From: JACVRW01 sp963803245 | GTDB lineage: Bacteria; Actinomycetota; Thermoleophilia; Solirubrobacterales; Thermoleophilaceae | Direction: 5' to 3' | Assembly (NCBI GenBank): GCA_963803245.1 | Contig: CAWDLI010000001.1 | Location: 1 to 64,000, forward strand | Length of the DNA stretch: 64,000 nucleotides | Shown: positions 17,179 through 26,048 of the stretch, in pieces | Layout of the letters: each line of letters starts with the position of its first letter | Position numbering within the stretch: the first letter of the stretch is position 1 | Translations under genes and position numbers: made by a program | The notes under the pieces: model-generated | What the model was told of the DNA's origin: nothing | The model's database searches: none | The model's input: only the letters and a program-made list of their open reading frames with translations

Positions 17179-17622
17179 ATGGAGGCCAGCAGCGCATTGC
17201 GCGACCGACGTGAAGCGGTGGTGCGCGAGCACATGGAGGCCGAGAACCAGCATCGGTTCGACGTCTCGCTCGCCACGTTCGACCATCCGCGCTACGAGCT
17301 GGTGCCGACCGGGGAGGTGTTCGACGGCACCGAGGAGGTGAGCGAGTACTACCGCCGCACCCGCGAGGCGTTCCCGGACCAGCGCAACGAGAACACGGTC
17401 CTCCACCACGCCGACGACGCGGTGATTGCCGAGTTCGACCTGCTCGGCACCCACAAGGGGGAGCTGCGCGGAATAGCGCCCACGGGACGCAGCTTCCGCT
17501 GCCGGATGTGCGCCCTGTTCATCTTCGAGGAGGGCACCGACCGCATCAGCTGCGAGCGGATCTACTTCGACCAGGCGACGATCGCCCAGCAGCTGATCGG
17601 GGACAACGGCGTGCCCGCCTGA
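17179..17622 (+). CDS. SnoaL-like (NTF2-fold) ester cyclase family protein
   Basis: A 147-residue NTF2-fold protein. The pattern VREHMEAENQHRFDVSLATF, then GEVFDGTEEVSEYYR, AFPDQRNENTVLHHADDAV and LRGIAPTGRSFRCRMCALF, is that of SnoaL/ester-cyclase proteins, a fold used by polyketide cyclases, dehydratases and proteins of unknown role. I chose the ATG at 17179, preceded by AGGAGAGGAG. It is one of five SnoaL-like genes in the window. Confidence 0.85.
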   Translation: MEASSALRDRREAVVREHMEAENQHRFDVSLATFDHPRYELVPTGEVFDGTEEVSEYYRRTREAFPDQRNENTVLHHADDAVIAEFDLLGTHKGELRGIAPTGRSFRCRMCALFIFEEGTDRISCERIYFDQATIAQQLIGDNGVPA

Positions 17623-18796
17623 GTGACTCAGCCGCGGCAGCGCGCCAGGGCTTCGCGTTAGGCGCCGGTTGCAGTCCTGTTGGCCGCCTGCGCCTCGGGG
17701 GTGCCGAAGCCGGCTACGTATGTGACGGACATCACCGCGACGCTGAACGCAGACGTCTACTCGAGCGTGGAGGGCACGACCACGTACTGGTTCGACTACG
17801 GCCCCACGGCCGGTTACGGGAGCAAGACCCCGAGCCGGTCGCTCGAGATCGCCGACGACTCCGCCCACCCGGTGTCCGAGCCGATCTCGGGGTTGAGCCC
17901 CGCCACGAGCTACCACTGGCGCGTGTGCGCGAGCGACGAGGAGGAAGAGCCGGCGAGAGTCACGTGCGGCAAGGACCAGACCTTCAGCACGACCACTCCC
18001 GGAGGGCGTTCCGGAATCACCTTCGGGACGTCGCGTGACGGTCAATCGGAGCTGTACGTGATGGACCCCGATGGTGGCAACCAGCAGCGTCTCACCAACT
18101 CAGGCTTCGGCGATTCGCCCGGGACCTGGTCGCCGGACGGCAAGAAGGTTGCCTGGATGACGTCAGGGACCGAGGGCGTCAGCCGGGTCTACACCATGAA
18201 TCCCGATGGCACTGACAAGCAGCTCATCCCAGATGCCCCCGCCGGATCCGGCCTGAGATGGTCCCCGGACGGGCGGAAGTTCGCGTTGTCGATTGACGAC
18301 GACGTCTACGTGATGGATGCGGACGGGACGAACCTCAAGCAGCTGACCACCGACCCGGCCAGGGACGTCGCTCCCCGCGTGGTCGCCGGACGGGAGCCGC
18401 ATCGCGTTCATGAGCCGCCGCTCCGGGCAGGGGATCTGGGTCATGAGCGCCGACGGGTCCAATCAGAGGCGGCTCACTGCGGACGAGGACTCGTCCCCCT
18501 CGTGGTCGCCGGATGGCCGCATGATCGTGTTCACCACCGCCCGCGATTCCTCGTATCAAGAGCTCTGGGCCATGAACGCGGACGGCAGCAACGAGCACCC
18601 GGTCGGCGAGCGTGTCAACGCCCTGGCCCCCAGCTATTCGCCTGACGGGAAGACGATCGTCTTCTGGTTCCTCACCGACACGACCGGAAGCCAGCAGGTG
18701 AACGCGATCGCTCCCGACGGCACCAACATCAGGAACCTCACGAACTCGACCAGGCAGTCCTTCAACCAATCTCCGATCTGGTCACCACGGCCCTGA
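17623..18796 (+). pseudogene. frameshifted Fn3-like/WD40-like (TolB-type) propeller lipoprotein
   Basis: The reading frame holds a lipoprotein-like sequence (VAVLLAACASG), an Fn3-like module (TTTYWFDYGPTAGYGSKTP, SYHWRVC), and PD40 propeller repeats (ELYVMDPDGGNQQRLTNS, WSPDGKKVAW, DVYVMDADGTNLKQLT). Near 18372 one extra C (CCCCGCG) moves the frame; after it the repeats continue (WSPDGSRIAFMSRR, IWVMSADGSNQRRLT) to a normal stop at 18796. Upstream, GTG at 17623 is in frame but TAG at 17659 interrupts before the signal peptide. The total length fits a single +1 insertion. It is either a decayed gene or sequence error. Confidence 0.7.
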
Positions 18797-18838
18797 CTGG
18801 GATTGCGCAGCGTTCTCAGAGCGGTGTAGGGTCCGCGG

Positions 18839-19269
18839 GTGCGTTTCGTGGTCGCGCTGATTGCTGTGGCGTTGGTGGTTGCTCCCGCGGCCGAGGCGCG
18901 ACATGGGCACGGCAAGCACAAGAAGCGCCACTCGGTCTCGGTGCACTTCAAGGCGAAGAAGGGCAAGCACCGGGCTAAGGAGCGACTGAGGCGGGGGCGT
19001 GTCCGCCGGACGCCCGGTCCGATCGACGTCATTCGACCGCTGCCACGCCTCTCCCGCCGAAATCGCCGCCTCCTTCACCTGTCCTGTTCGACGTGGTCTG
19101 CAGCGGTTACGAGACCGTGGACCACGAGCAGGTCAGCCACTGCTTCGGCAACGGCAACCAGCAATGCTGGATCGTCTCGGCGGACCACACGACGTCCAGG
19201 CCGTGCAGCGATCCGCTCCCGCGGCCGCTGGGGTATCCGCCTCCGGTCGCGCAGCCTGACGGCCCTTGA
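18839..19269 (+). pseudogene. small secreted Pro-rich/Cys-containing protein, frameshifted
   Basis: A signal peptide (MRFVVALIAVALVVAPAAEA) is followed by a His/Lys-rich basic stretch (HGHGKHKKRHS) and then, in a different frame, a Pro-rich linker (PLPPKSPPPSP) and a compact region with four Cys (VVCSGYETVDHEQVSHCFG, QQCWIV, RPCSDP) ending at 19269. One base is missing near 19040-19045. I do not recognise the family. The next gene starts five bases later. Confidence 0.5.
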
Positions 19270-19274
19270 CCCTC

Positions 19275-20345
19275 ATGCGAAGACTTCTCATCGTCTGGGC
19301 CGGCCTCGCCGTGGTGCTCGCCGGCGCCTCTGTCGCGGAGGCTGCGTTTCCTGGCCGCAACGGCAGGATCGTGTACTCGGCGGGCGGCTCGAGCATTCGG
19401 GCCGGGCAGATCGAGATCTATTCGGTCGCGCCGGGCGGGGGCGCAATTCGCCAGCTCACAAGGCGTCCGGACGGCTTCACGGGGTCGCACTACGTCGACG
19501 GCCACCCCGCGTTCTCGCCAGACGGGCGTTCGATCGTCTTTTCGAGCAACCGCGCCGGCCTCGCCGACCTTTACCGCATGAATGCCGATGGCAGCCGGCA
19601 GGTCAGGCTCGCAACCATCCCCGGAGTCGAAACAGAGCCGTCGTGGTCGAGGGACGGCAAGACGATCCTCTTCGTGAGTCGGCTCCCCGGCGAGAACGAG
19701 TCGATCTGGCGAATGAACGCCGACGGCACCGACAGGCAGCGCCTCTTGGAGCCCGACATCCTCGCCGAGGCGAGCCCCACATGGTCTCCGACGACCGAGC
19801 GAGTCGCGTTCGCCTGGGAAGCCGACCTGTGGCTCGCGAACGCGGACGGCTCCAACCGCGTGAACGTCACGAACACCGGCTTCGTCGAGCTCGGCAATTT
19901 GGACCTGTGGCTCGCGGAGGGGAACCCGGACTGGTCTCCCGATGGGCAGCGCCTCGCGTACTCGATGAAGAACAGGTTGGAGCCCGGCGACTACTACGGC
20001 CTCTGGACCATCCGCCCGGACGGGAAGGAGCGCCGCCGGCTCACCGACCTGTCGGTGCCCGTGACCTGCTGCGGGGCACCGGCATGGTCGCCCGATGGCA
20101 GCAGGGTCGCGTTCGGCACCGGCCCCGGGGCGCCGTTCTACACGTACGAGATCGGGATCACGACCGTGGGGATCGGCGAGGTCTCGCCACTCCCGAACTC
20201 GGTGCCCGAGGGCTTGCGGATCTTCGACCTCGATTGGCAGCCGCTGCCCCCCACCACGCTCAGGGACCCATGCGTCGAGCAGCGCGGCACGATCCGATTC
20301 ACCAACCCGCAGTGCAAGCGGCCCGTCGGCCCGGCCGGCCCGTAG
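19275..20345 (+). CDS. secreted TolB-like WD40/PD40 beta-propeller protein
   Basis: A 356-residue exported protein. A cleavable signal peptide (MRRLLIVWAGLAVVLAGASV, then AEA) precedes six PD40-type repeats such as HPAFSPDGRSIVFSSNRAG, LYRMNADGSRQVRLA, PSWSRDGKTILFVSR, IWRMNADGTDRQRL, PDWSPDGQRLAYSM and PAWSPDGSRVAFG. C-terminal Cys pairs (DPCVEQ, NPQCKRP) may form a disulfide. This fold usually binds proteins or ligands; no enzyme motif is visible. I chose the ATG at 19275 over a TTG at 19266. Confidence 0.8.
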   Translation: MRRLLIVWAGLAVVLAGASVAEAAFPGRNGRIVYSAGGSSIRAGQIEIYSVAPGGGAIRQLTRRPDGFTGSHYVDGHPAFSPDGRSIVFSSNRAGLADLYRMNADGSRQVRLATIPGVETEPSWSRDGKTILFVSRLPGENESIWRMNADGTDRQRLLEPDILAEASPTWSPTTERVAFAWEADLWLANADGSNRVNVTNTGFVELGNLDLWLAEGNPDWSPDGQRLAYSMKNRLEPGDYYGLWTIRPDGKERRRLTDLSVPVTCCGAPAWSPDGSRVAFGTGPGAPFYTYEIGITTVGIGEVSPLPNSVPEGLRIFDLDWQPLPPTTLRDPCVEQRGTIRFTNPQCKRPVGPAGP

Positions 20346-20543
20346 CCGGGTTTCGGTCAGCGCTGACACGCCGTAGTCGATCGTCTGCGGATATCGAGAC
20401 GCGCGGGTGCTGCGAGGCCTGGCGAACGAGATGCGCTGATCGCTCAGAACCCTTGCATTGATATGAGCACCTTGAGATAGTCGGCGTCAGGGCGAACGCC
20501 GACGGCCCGGCTTCGCTTTGGTCCCCGCCTGATTGGAGAAGGC

Positions 20544-21872
20544 GTGAAGCGCCAGCTGGCCATGTACGTCGCCCTGTGTGGGGCGATTGCGGCTGCTGGC
20601 TGTGCGGGCAGTACGGAGCCTGCGACCAACGTTCTCAATGTCAGCGCCCAGCTGAACGCGAAGGGCTACACGAACGATGGCCCGGCGACGTGGTGGTGGG
20701 AGTACGACACCGTCAAAGCCGACCTCGGGACCGCCAGTGACACGGAGGTGTGTGGCAACGGGACGGGACCGAAGGAGCCTGACGACCGCTGCGGCCCCGC
20801 AGCGGCGGGGTCCGCGTCGAATCAAATCCCGCTGAACGTCGTCGTCAACGGGCTGACGCCGAACACCACCTACTACTTCCGGGCCTGCGGCCAGGACACA
20901 AACGATCCGGACCGACGTGCGCCAACACGAGGAGCTTCCAGACATTGGCGGGCACGGGCTATGCGTTTGCGGGTGCCCTGCCGCGCCCAGGCACGGCGGG
21001 TCCGCCGGACTGCCGGGTGTCCTTCGCCTTTTCCGGGACCTTCAACCGTGGGCTGGCCGCCGATGCCAGTGGACTGTATGCACGTGGCGAAAGGGCCTGC
21101 GGAGAGCCGCGCGATTCGATCTGGAAGTTCTCGCCGGCGGGGCAGCTGGTGCTCTCATGGGGCAGCAACGTCCCGCCCGTGGCAACCAGACGTTCAACCC
21201 GAGTAGCGTCGCCAGCAGGCCCGGCGGGCGCGTCTCACGGGGGAAACCGCGTGGAGCAGGGTGCGGACATTCAGCTCGACGGGCACCCTGCTCGGCACTT
21301 GGGGCGACGGACAGGTGTCCTGGCCAATTGACCTCGACACCGATACCGCCGGAAACGTCTACGTCACCGAGTTCCTCGCCGACCTGGTTCAGAAGTTCAC
21401 ATCGTCCGGGGGCTTCGTGACGGGATGGGGGTTCCACGAGCTCCCGCCCATCGGAGCCCCCACGCACTTCTCGATGGGAATCGCGGTCGACAGGTCCAAC
21501 AACGTCTACGTCGGCATCGGGGCCGCTCTGAGGATTCAGAAGTTCACGCTCGACCGGCACATTCGTAACTGAATGCGGGTCTCCCCGGAGCCGGAGACGG
21601 GCAGTTCGGCTCGATCGGCCCAGACGAACTCTACGGAGGCCCTGCCGACATCGCCACCGATTCCGCCGGCTACATATACGCCGCCGACCCAGAGAACCAC
21701 AGAATCCAAAAGTTCGCCCCCGACGGCACCTTCATCACGAAGTGGGGCACGAGCGGAACCGGCCCGGGCCAACTTCGAGAAACCGCAGTTCCTGACGGTG
21801 GATCCAGCTGGCAACGTCTACGTCGTCGACACCGCACATCAGGCGATCCAGAAGTTCAGCCCAACTCAGTAA
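20544..21872 (+). pseudogene. frameshifted Fn3-like + NHL-repeat lipoprotein
   Basis: It starts as an intact lipoprotein (signal ending AIAAAGC) with an Fn3-like module nearly identical in motif to that at 53.1 kb (TNDGPATWWWEYDTVKADLG, TTYYFRACGQDTND). The frame then moves at about 20912 (a missing C), again near 21175, around 21245-21260, near 21550 and near 21775. Read across frames it gives NHL propeller repeats: SIWKFSPAGQLVLSWG, PIDLDTDTAGNVYVTEFLAD, DIATDSAGYIYAADPENHRI, LTVDPAGNVYVVDTAHQAIQ, ending at 21872. The propeller is well preserved at protein level, so either recent decay or indel errors broke it. Confidence 0.65.
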
Positions 21873-22033
21873 CCCGGCCAACATCGGGAGCGGGAACGGC
21901 AACCCACCGCGCTAGCTCCCCTACGCGAACGCCGGCGAGCAAGCAGGTCATCCACACTGCCGTCCAGGTCATCGACCCGGTAGTGCGGCAGCGGCCCGGA
22001 ACAGCAAAACCCGCGGTAGCGGGGGCTTCGTAG

Positions 22034-22108
22034 CGGGGCAGCCAGGATTCGAACCTGGGACCTCCGGTTTTGGAGACCGGCGTTCTGGACCAACTGAACT
22101 ACTGCCCC
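22034..22108 (-). tRNA. tRNA-Trp (anticodon CCA)
   Basis: A 75-base tRNA with acceptor stem GGGGCAG/CTGCCCC, discriminator G, anticodon loop CTCCAAA in a CCGGT/ACCGG stem, and T arm CCAGG-TTCGAAT-CCTGG. CCA is not encoded. It is isolated on the minus strand between two frameshifted plus-strand genes. Confidence 0.95.
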
Positions 22109-22181
22109 TCGGCCGTCCATCGTAGAGCCGAACGCGGAGCGCGTAGGGTGACCGCGCACCGCCACCCTGGGGAGGAGACGC

Positions 22182-23138
22182 ATGCCGGCAGTGGAGACCG
22201 TGAACGGGCCCGTGGACGTCGACGAGCTCGGCCTGACCCTCATCCACGAGCACTTCTGTTCGATCGACGAGGCACGAAGTTCCAGTTCCCCCACCTGTAC
22301 GACGAGGACGAGGAGTGGGAGTCGGCCATCGGCGACGCCCGGGCGGTCACGGGCCACGGCGTGAAGACCGTGGTCGAGCCGGGCGCGATGTTCCTCAGCC
22401 GCGACGCCGGGTTCAGCAAGAGGGTCGCGGACGAGAGCGGCCTCCAGATCCTGCTCGCCACCGGCATCTACACCTACGATCACCTCCCGCAGCCACTGCT
22501 CAACCGCACGAGGACCAGATCGCCGAGATCTTCGTCCACGAGATCGAGAACGGGATCCAGGGCACCGACATCAAGCCCGCCTTCATCAAGTGCGCCGCCG
22601 ACGAGCCGGGGGTGAACGCCTAACGTCGAGAAGATCCACCGCGCGCGCGGCCCGGGCGTCGATCCAGACCGGGCGCCCGATCATGGCCCACTCGCGGCCT
22701 GCCTCGCGAGCACCGGTCTGGAGCAGATGAGGATCTTCGCGGAGGAGGGCGTGGACCCGGCCAAGGTCCAGATCGCCCACACCGGGGACACCGACAACCT
22801 CGAGTACATCGAGGCCCTGCTCGAAACCGGCTGCTGGATCGGCCTCGACCGCTACGGCCTCGACATCTTCCTGCCCATGGAGCGGCGCAACGCCACCACG
22901 CTCGCCCTCCTGGAGCGCGGCTACGTCGAGCGGATGTTCCTGTCCCAGGACTTCTGCTCGACGCTCGACTGGTTCCCGCCGGAGGTCGCGGAGATACCTG
23001 CGCGCGAGCGAGGTGCCCGAACTGGAGCATGACCTTCCTCTTCGAGCAGGTGATCCCCACGCTCAAGGAGGGCGGGATGACCGGCGAGCAGCTCACCAGA
23101 TGATGGTCGAGAACCCGAAGGGCTGGCTCAGCGCCTGA
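22182..23138 (+). pseudogene. phosphotriesterase-family amidohydrolase, multiple frameshifts
   Basis: Read across frames this is a phosphotriesterase-like metal-dependent hydrolase: VNGPVDVDELGLTLIHEHF (metal-binding HxH region), GVKTVVEPGAM, LLATGIYTYDHLP, EIENGIQGTDIKPAFIKCA (the carbamylated-Lys region), PIMAHSRPASRTGLEQM, QIAHTGDTDNLEYIEALLE (metal His) and SQDFCSTLDWFPPEV (metal Asp), ending NPKGWLSA at 23138. At least five frame changes occur (near 22275, 22505, 22622, 22715 and 23005). The 3' end overlaps the convergent glycosidase gene by 11 bases. It would be a lactonase or esterase if intact. Confidence 0.7.
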
Positions 23139-24690
23139 ACGCCGCGGCCCAGCGCTGCCACGGGTCGCGCCAGCCGCAGGCGCGCGACAGCGCGTACGGC
23201 TGAGTGATGAACGCGTAGGACGTGGGCGGCAGCGTCACGGTCCCGTTCGCGACCCGCGCCGCAGAGAGGCGGGGCAGCGCTCCCGTCGCGCTGAGGGCGA
23301 GCGGCCGGCCGTTGAGCTCCACCTGCTCGGATCCGAGCGCGCCGGTGACCTTGTGGACCCCGGCGCCGTGGCCGCCGACGCCGGCGAGCCGTACGGTCGC
23401 GGTCGCCGAGCGGTCGGTGTTGAGCGCGAGGGTGGTCACCCCGCCGCGGCTGCCCGGAGTGCAGCTCGAGTAGGTCCGCAGGGTCGCGGGGGCGCCGCTC
23501 AGGCGCGGTGCGAGCACCCCGGTTCCCATGAGCCTGCGCCACAGGAGCGCCGCCCAGTAGTCGGGCCGCGGGGTGAGCGTCACGTCGTCCACGAGCGCGT
23601 ACGGCTGCGGCCCCGACAGCGTCCAGCGCGTGGCCACGCGCACGCCGCCGCGAGCCATGGTGCCGAGCGCGTTGAGGTAGTAGAAGCTGGCCGCGAAGGT
23701 GTTCGAGTAGCCCACCACGCCGCCACAGGCGGTGTTGCCGAACTCGTCCACCCAGAGCGGCCTCCCGGGCGCGTGCGCGTCGCGAAGCCCGCGCATGTAG
23801 GCGAGCGCTCCCGCGATCCGGTCGAGGAACTCGGGCGCCAGCGGGTCGGCAGGCGGCCGCGGCTGCAGGCCAACGCACTTCGCGGAGTCTCCGAACGCGG
23901 GGTAGTGGTGGAGGGACACGGCGTCGTAGCGGCTCCCGAGCAGCGGCATGATCGCAGCCGTCTGCGGGCCGAAGTCGACACCCAGGATCGGCTTCTCCGC
24001 GCCGGTCACGAAGAATGAGCCCGGGCCGATGAACGTGGAGCGTGGCGCGAGCTCGGCCCGGAGGCCGAGGAAGGTCTCCACGTCGCGTGCGTAGTCCTCC
24101 GCCCGGTAGGTGGGCGGGTTGCCGGAGCCGTAGTAAGTGAGATTGGGCTCGTTGGCGAACGAGACCACGGCCGGCGGGCGGCCGGTGGCCCTGGCGCGCT
24201 CGAGCAGCGCGCGGGCGTTGTCGGGGTTCCAGCTGAAATCCGCGTTGCGCGGTCCCGGCCCGCCGTTGACCCCGATCGTCACCTTGAGGCCCGCCACGGC
24301 GGCGAACCGGGTGGCCGCGTCCCACTCGTCGCGATCCAGCACGTACTTGTAGGCGCCCGGCGGGTTCGCGCCGAGGGCGCCGGTGGGGTCGTAGTACGTC
24401 TCGTCGATCTTCGTGCCGCTGTAGCGGACGTAGGCGGGCCCGAGGGCCTTCGCGAGCCGCACCAGCTGAGGACGCGTGAAGTCGACAGGCGAGCCCGAGC
24501 CGCGCTCCTGCATCTGCGAGATGTCGAACCCGAACGACACGAACTCCTTGCTCACTGAGCCCAGACGCTCGCCGCGGCGGGCGTCCAGCGTCGCGGCGCC
24601 GGCGGGCGCGCTCAGGACCGCCGCGACCAGCGCGGCGCCGGCGATGGCGCCCCGAAGCGTCCCCGCTCGTCGTCCGCTCCCCGTGGCCAC
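23128..24690 (-). CDS. secreted GH79 (heparanase/beta-glucuronidase-like) glycosidase
   Basis: A 520-residue exported protein with a signal peptide (TLRGAIAGAALVAAVLSAPA, then GAA). The TIM-barrel features of GH79 are present: FVSFGFDISQM and YVRYSGTKIDETYY at the N-terminus, VVSFANEPNLTYYG with the acid/base Glu at about residue 181, the strand VSLHHYPAFGDS, and the nucleophile Glu at about 316 in PLWVDEFGNTACGG. A C-terminal beta domain follows, as in heparanase. It probably cleaves glucuronic acid-containing polysaccharides outside the cell. Both catalytic Glu are retained. Confidence 0.82.
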   Translation of the reverse strand: MATGSGRRAGTLRGAIAGAALVAAVLSAPAGAATLDARRGERLGSVSKEFVSFGFDISQMQERGSGSPVDFTRPQLVRLAKALGPAYVRYSGTKIDETYYDPTGALGANPPGAYKYVLDRDEWDAATRFAAVAGLKVTIGVNGGPGPRNADFSWNPDNARALLERARATGRPPAVVSFANEPNLTYYGSGNPPTYRAEDYARDVETFLGLRAELAPRSTFIGPGSFFVTGAEKPILGVDFGPQTAAIMPLLGSRYDAVSLHHYPAFGDSAKCVGLQPRPPADPLAPEFLDRIAGALAYMRGLRDAHAPGRPLWVDEFGNTACGGVVGYSNTFAASFYYLNALGTMARGGVRVATRWTLSGPQPYALVDDVTLTPRPDYWAALLWRRLMGTGVLAPRLSGAPATLRTYSSCTPGSRGGVTTLALNTDRSATATVRLAGVGGHGAGVHKVTGALGSEQVELNGRPLALSATGALPRLSAARVANGTVTLPPTSYAFITQPYALSRACGWRDPWQRWAAAFRR

Positions 24691-24812
24691 GCGGCGGACC
24701 CTATGGCAGCGCTCGGCAGGCGGGCGCCGCTCACGCGCTCAAGGAACGGCCCATTCCTGACGAGCATGTAAAACGACGCCAGGGCCGATTGGCCCTATCA
24801 TCGATGGACCTC

Positions 24813-24883
24813 GCGGGCGTGGTGTAGTGGTTGCACAAGAGCCTTCCAAGCTCTTAGTAAGGGTTCGATTCCCTTCGCCCGCT
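24813..24883 (+). tRNA. tRNA-Gly (anticodon UCC)
   Basis: A 71-base tRNA with acceptor stem GCGGGCG/CGCCCGC, discriminator T, anticodon loop CTTCCAA in an AGAGC/GCTCT stem, and T arm GGGTTCGATTCCC. CCA is not encoded. A coding region starts 50 bases downstream on the same strand. Confidence 0.95.
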
Positions 24884-24933
24884 TCGGCTTGTAGAGCGGA
24901 ATCCAGGCTCTACAGGCCACTCGCGATCCCGGT

Positions 24934-25503
24934 ATGCGGCTGGGCGTAGCTCATCATCTCGGCTGGGCGGTGGCTGTCACGGCATCGGCCGACCACCGGG
25001 TCGCAGACCGCCGGCGGATCGAGCTGATCGAACCCGGCATGCCGACGGCCGCACCGATCCACCACCACGAGGGCAAGCTGCTCGACGACGCTGCCACCGC
25101 GGCACTGGTCGCGGAGGTGCGAGCGTCGGCGGTTCGGGCGGCGTCGGCTTCACTGGACCGGCTCGCCGCCGCATTGCGCGAGCCGATCGTGTCGATGTCG
25201 CTGCGTGCCTGGCCGCCCGACTTCCCCACGGACATCGCCGTTCAGCGCCGCGTGCCCTACGAGAGCCGCGCCGACTCCGTCATGTACCGCCAGGTGCTGG
25301 CCGAGCTCGCACGCGAGCGCGGCTGGGCCGTCTCGCTCTATGACGCCAGGGATGTGGAGGACCAGGCCGTGAACGTCCTCGGTGAGCGCGCCGACGAGGT
25401 GCTCCGCGGCCCGCGGGAGACGCTAGGGCCGCACTGGAACAAGGACCATCGGATGGCGCTCGCGGCGACGATCATGGCCGGCCAGGCGGCTCCGACGCGC
25501 TGA
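24934..25503 (+). CDS. conserved hypothetical protein
   Basis: A 189-residue soluble protein. It begins MRLGVAHHLGWAVAVTASAD and contains a central helix with many Ala/Arg, then LRAWPPDFPTDIAVQRRVPY and ADSVMYRQVLAELARERGW, and ends in PHWNKDHRMALAATIMAG. The pattern (an N-terminal strand resembling an HHLGW segment and a conserved KDHR-type end) looks like an uncharacterised actinobacterial family. I cannot assign a function. Its end overlaps the convergent gene by 32 bases. Confidence 0.65.
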   Translation: MRLGVAHHLGWAVAVTASADHRVADRRRIELIEPGMPTAAPIHHHEGKLLDDAATAALVAEVRASAVRAASASLDRLAAALREPIVSMSLRAWPPDFPTDIAVQRRVPYESRADSVMYRQVLAELARERGWAVSLYDARDVEDQAVNVLGERADEVLRGPRETLGPHWNKDHRMALAATIMAGQAAPTR

Positions 25504-25804
25504 ACTCGGCGAGCAGCTCACGCACGACAGGCTCGGCCCCTTGGGGCGCGCGAATCGTCAGTGACACGGCGTCGGGCTCGTCGGCCAGCTCCAGCGCAAG
25601 GAAGGGGCAGCATTCCCTCTCCGCGGCAACGAGGCCGCGCAAGGAGGCGAGCGTCTCAGCCCCCTTGCGGAAACGCAGAACGGACTCGGAGCCGGTCGAC
25701 TCCATGGACACGAGCGACGCGTTCCCGATCGCGCGCATCTCCGCGAGCCGGCGGGGCATCTCCGCGGCGCTCAGGGTGCAGGCGATGGGCGGCTCGGTTC
25801 GCAT
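25472..25804 (-). CDS. small protein with CCPF motif, unknown function
   Basis: A 110-residue cytosolic protein with the order PIACTLSAAEMPRRLAEMR, VLRFRKGAETLASLRGLV, AAERECCPFLALELADEPD and LTIRAPQGAEPVVRELL. The adjacent Cys pair in ERECCPF could bind metal or form a redox site; similar small proteins with a CCPF motif occur near metal-resistance genes, but that context is absent here. There is a 32-base convergent overlap with the upstream gene. Confidence 0.65.
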   Translation of the reverse strand: MRTEPPIACTLSAAEMPRRLAEMRAIGNASLVSMESTGSESVLRFRKGAETLASLRGLVAAERECCPFLALELADEPDAVSLTIRAPQGAEPVVRELLAEFSASEPPGRP

Positions 25805-25825
25805 GGGCTGGCGTTGACCCTGAGT

Positions 25826-25999
25826 CTAGATCCGGCTGCGCCGCCGGGCCGCGACCGTCGCCAAGACGAGGAACGTGCAGCCCACGAGGGCGGCGTAGCA
25901 CCAGTTGGCGAGCGTCCAGATGTCGCCGTCGAGCCAGCCGAAGACGAGGCCCCACAAGACGGTCAGGGAGAGGCTCGTGACGACCACCCGGCCGAGCAT
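25826..25999 (-). CDS. 57-residue two-helix membrane protein
   Basis: A short gene, 57 codons plus stop. The protein is MLGRVVVTSLSLTVLWGLVF, a short loop GWLDGDIWTLAN, a second helix WCYAALVGCTFLVLATVAA and a basic tail RRRSRI, which fits a two-helix inner-membrane miniprotein with both ends cytoplasmic. It lies between two minus-strand genes in the same direction, with about 50 bases to the membrane sensor upstream. The function is unknown. Confidence 0.55.
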   Translation of the reverse strand: MLGRVVVTSLSLTVLWGLVFGWLDGDIWTLANWCYAALVGCTFLVLATVAARRRSRI

Positions 26000-26048
26000 T
26001 CGCTGAGTTTAGGTCAGGAACAGCTGAGCGGTCAGGTCCGCGGCGTCC

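Noticed and set aside
20346..20543. A possible riboswitch or small RNA ahead of the NHL lipoprotein pseudogene
   Set aside because: I could not match any known riboswitch core; it is left as an ordinary leader region.
22100..23138. Several short frames as separate small proteins
   Set aside because: Read in order across frames they make one phosphotriesterase-like protein, so they are pieces of a single broken gene.
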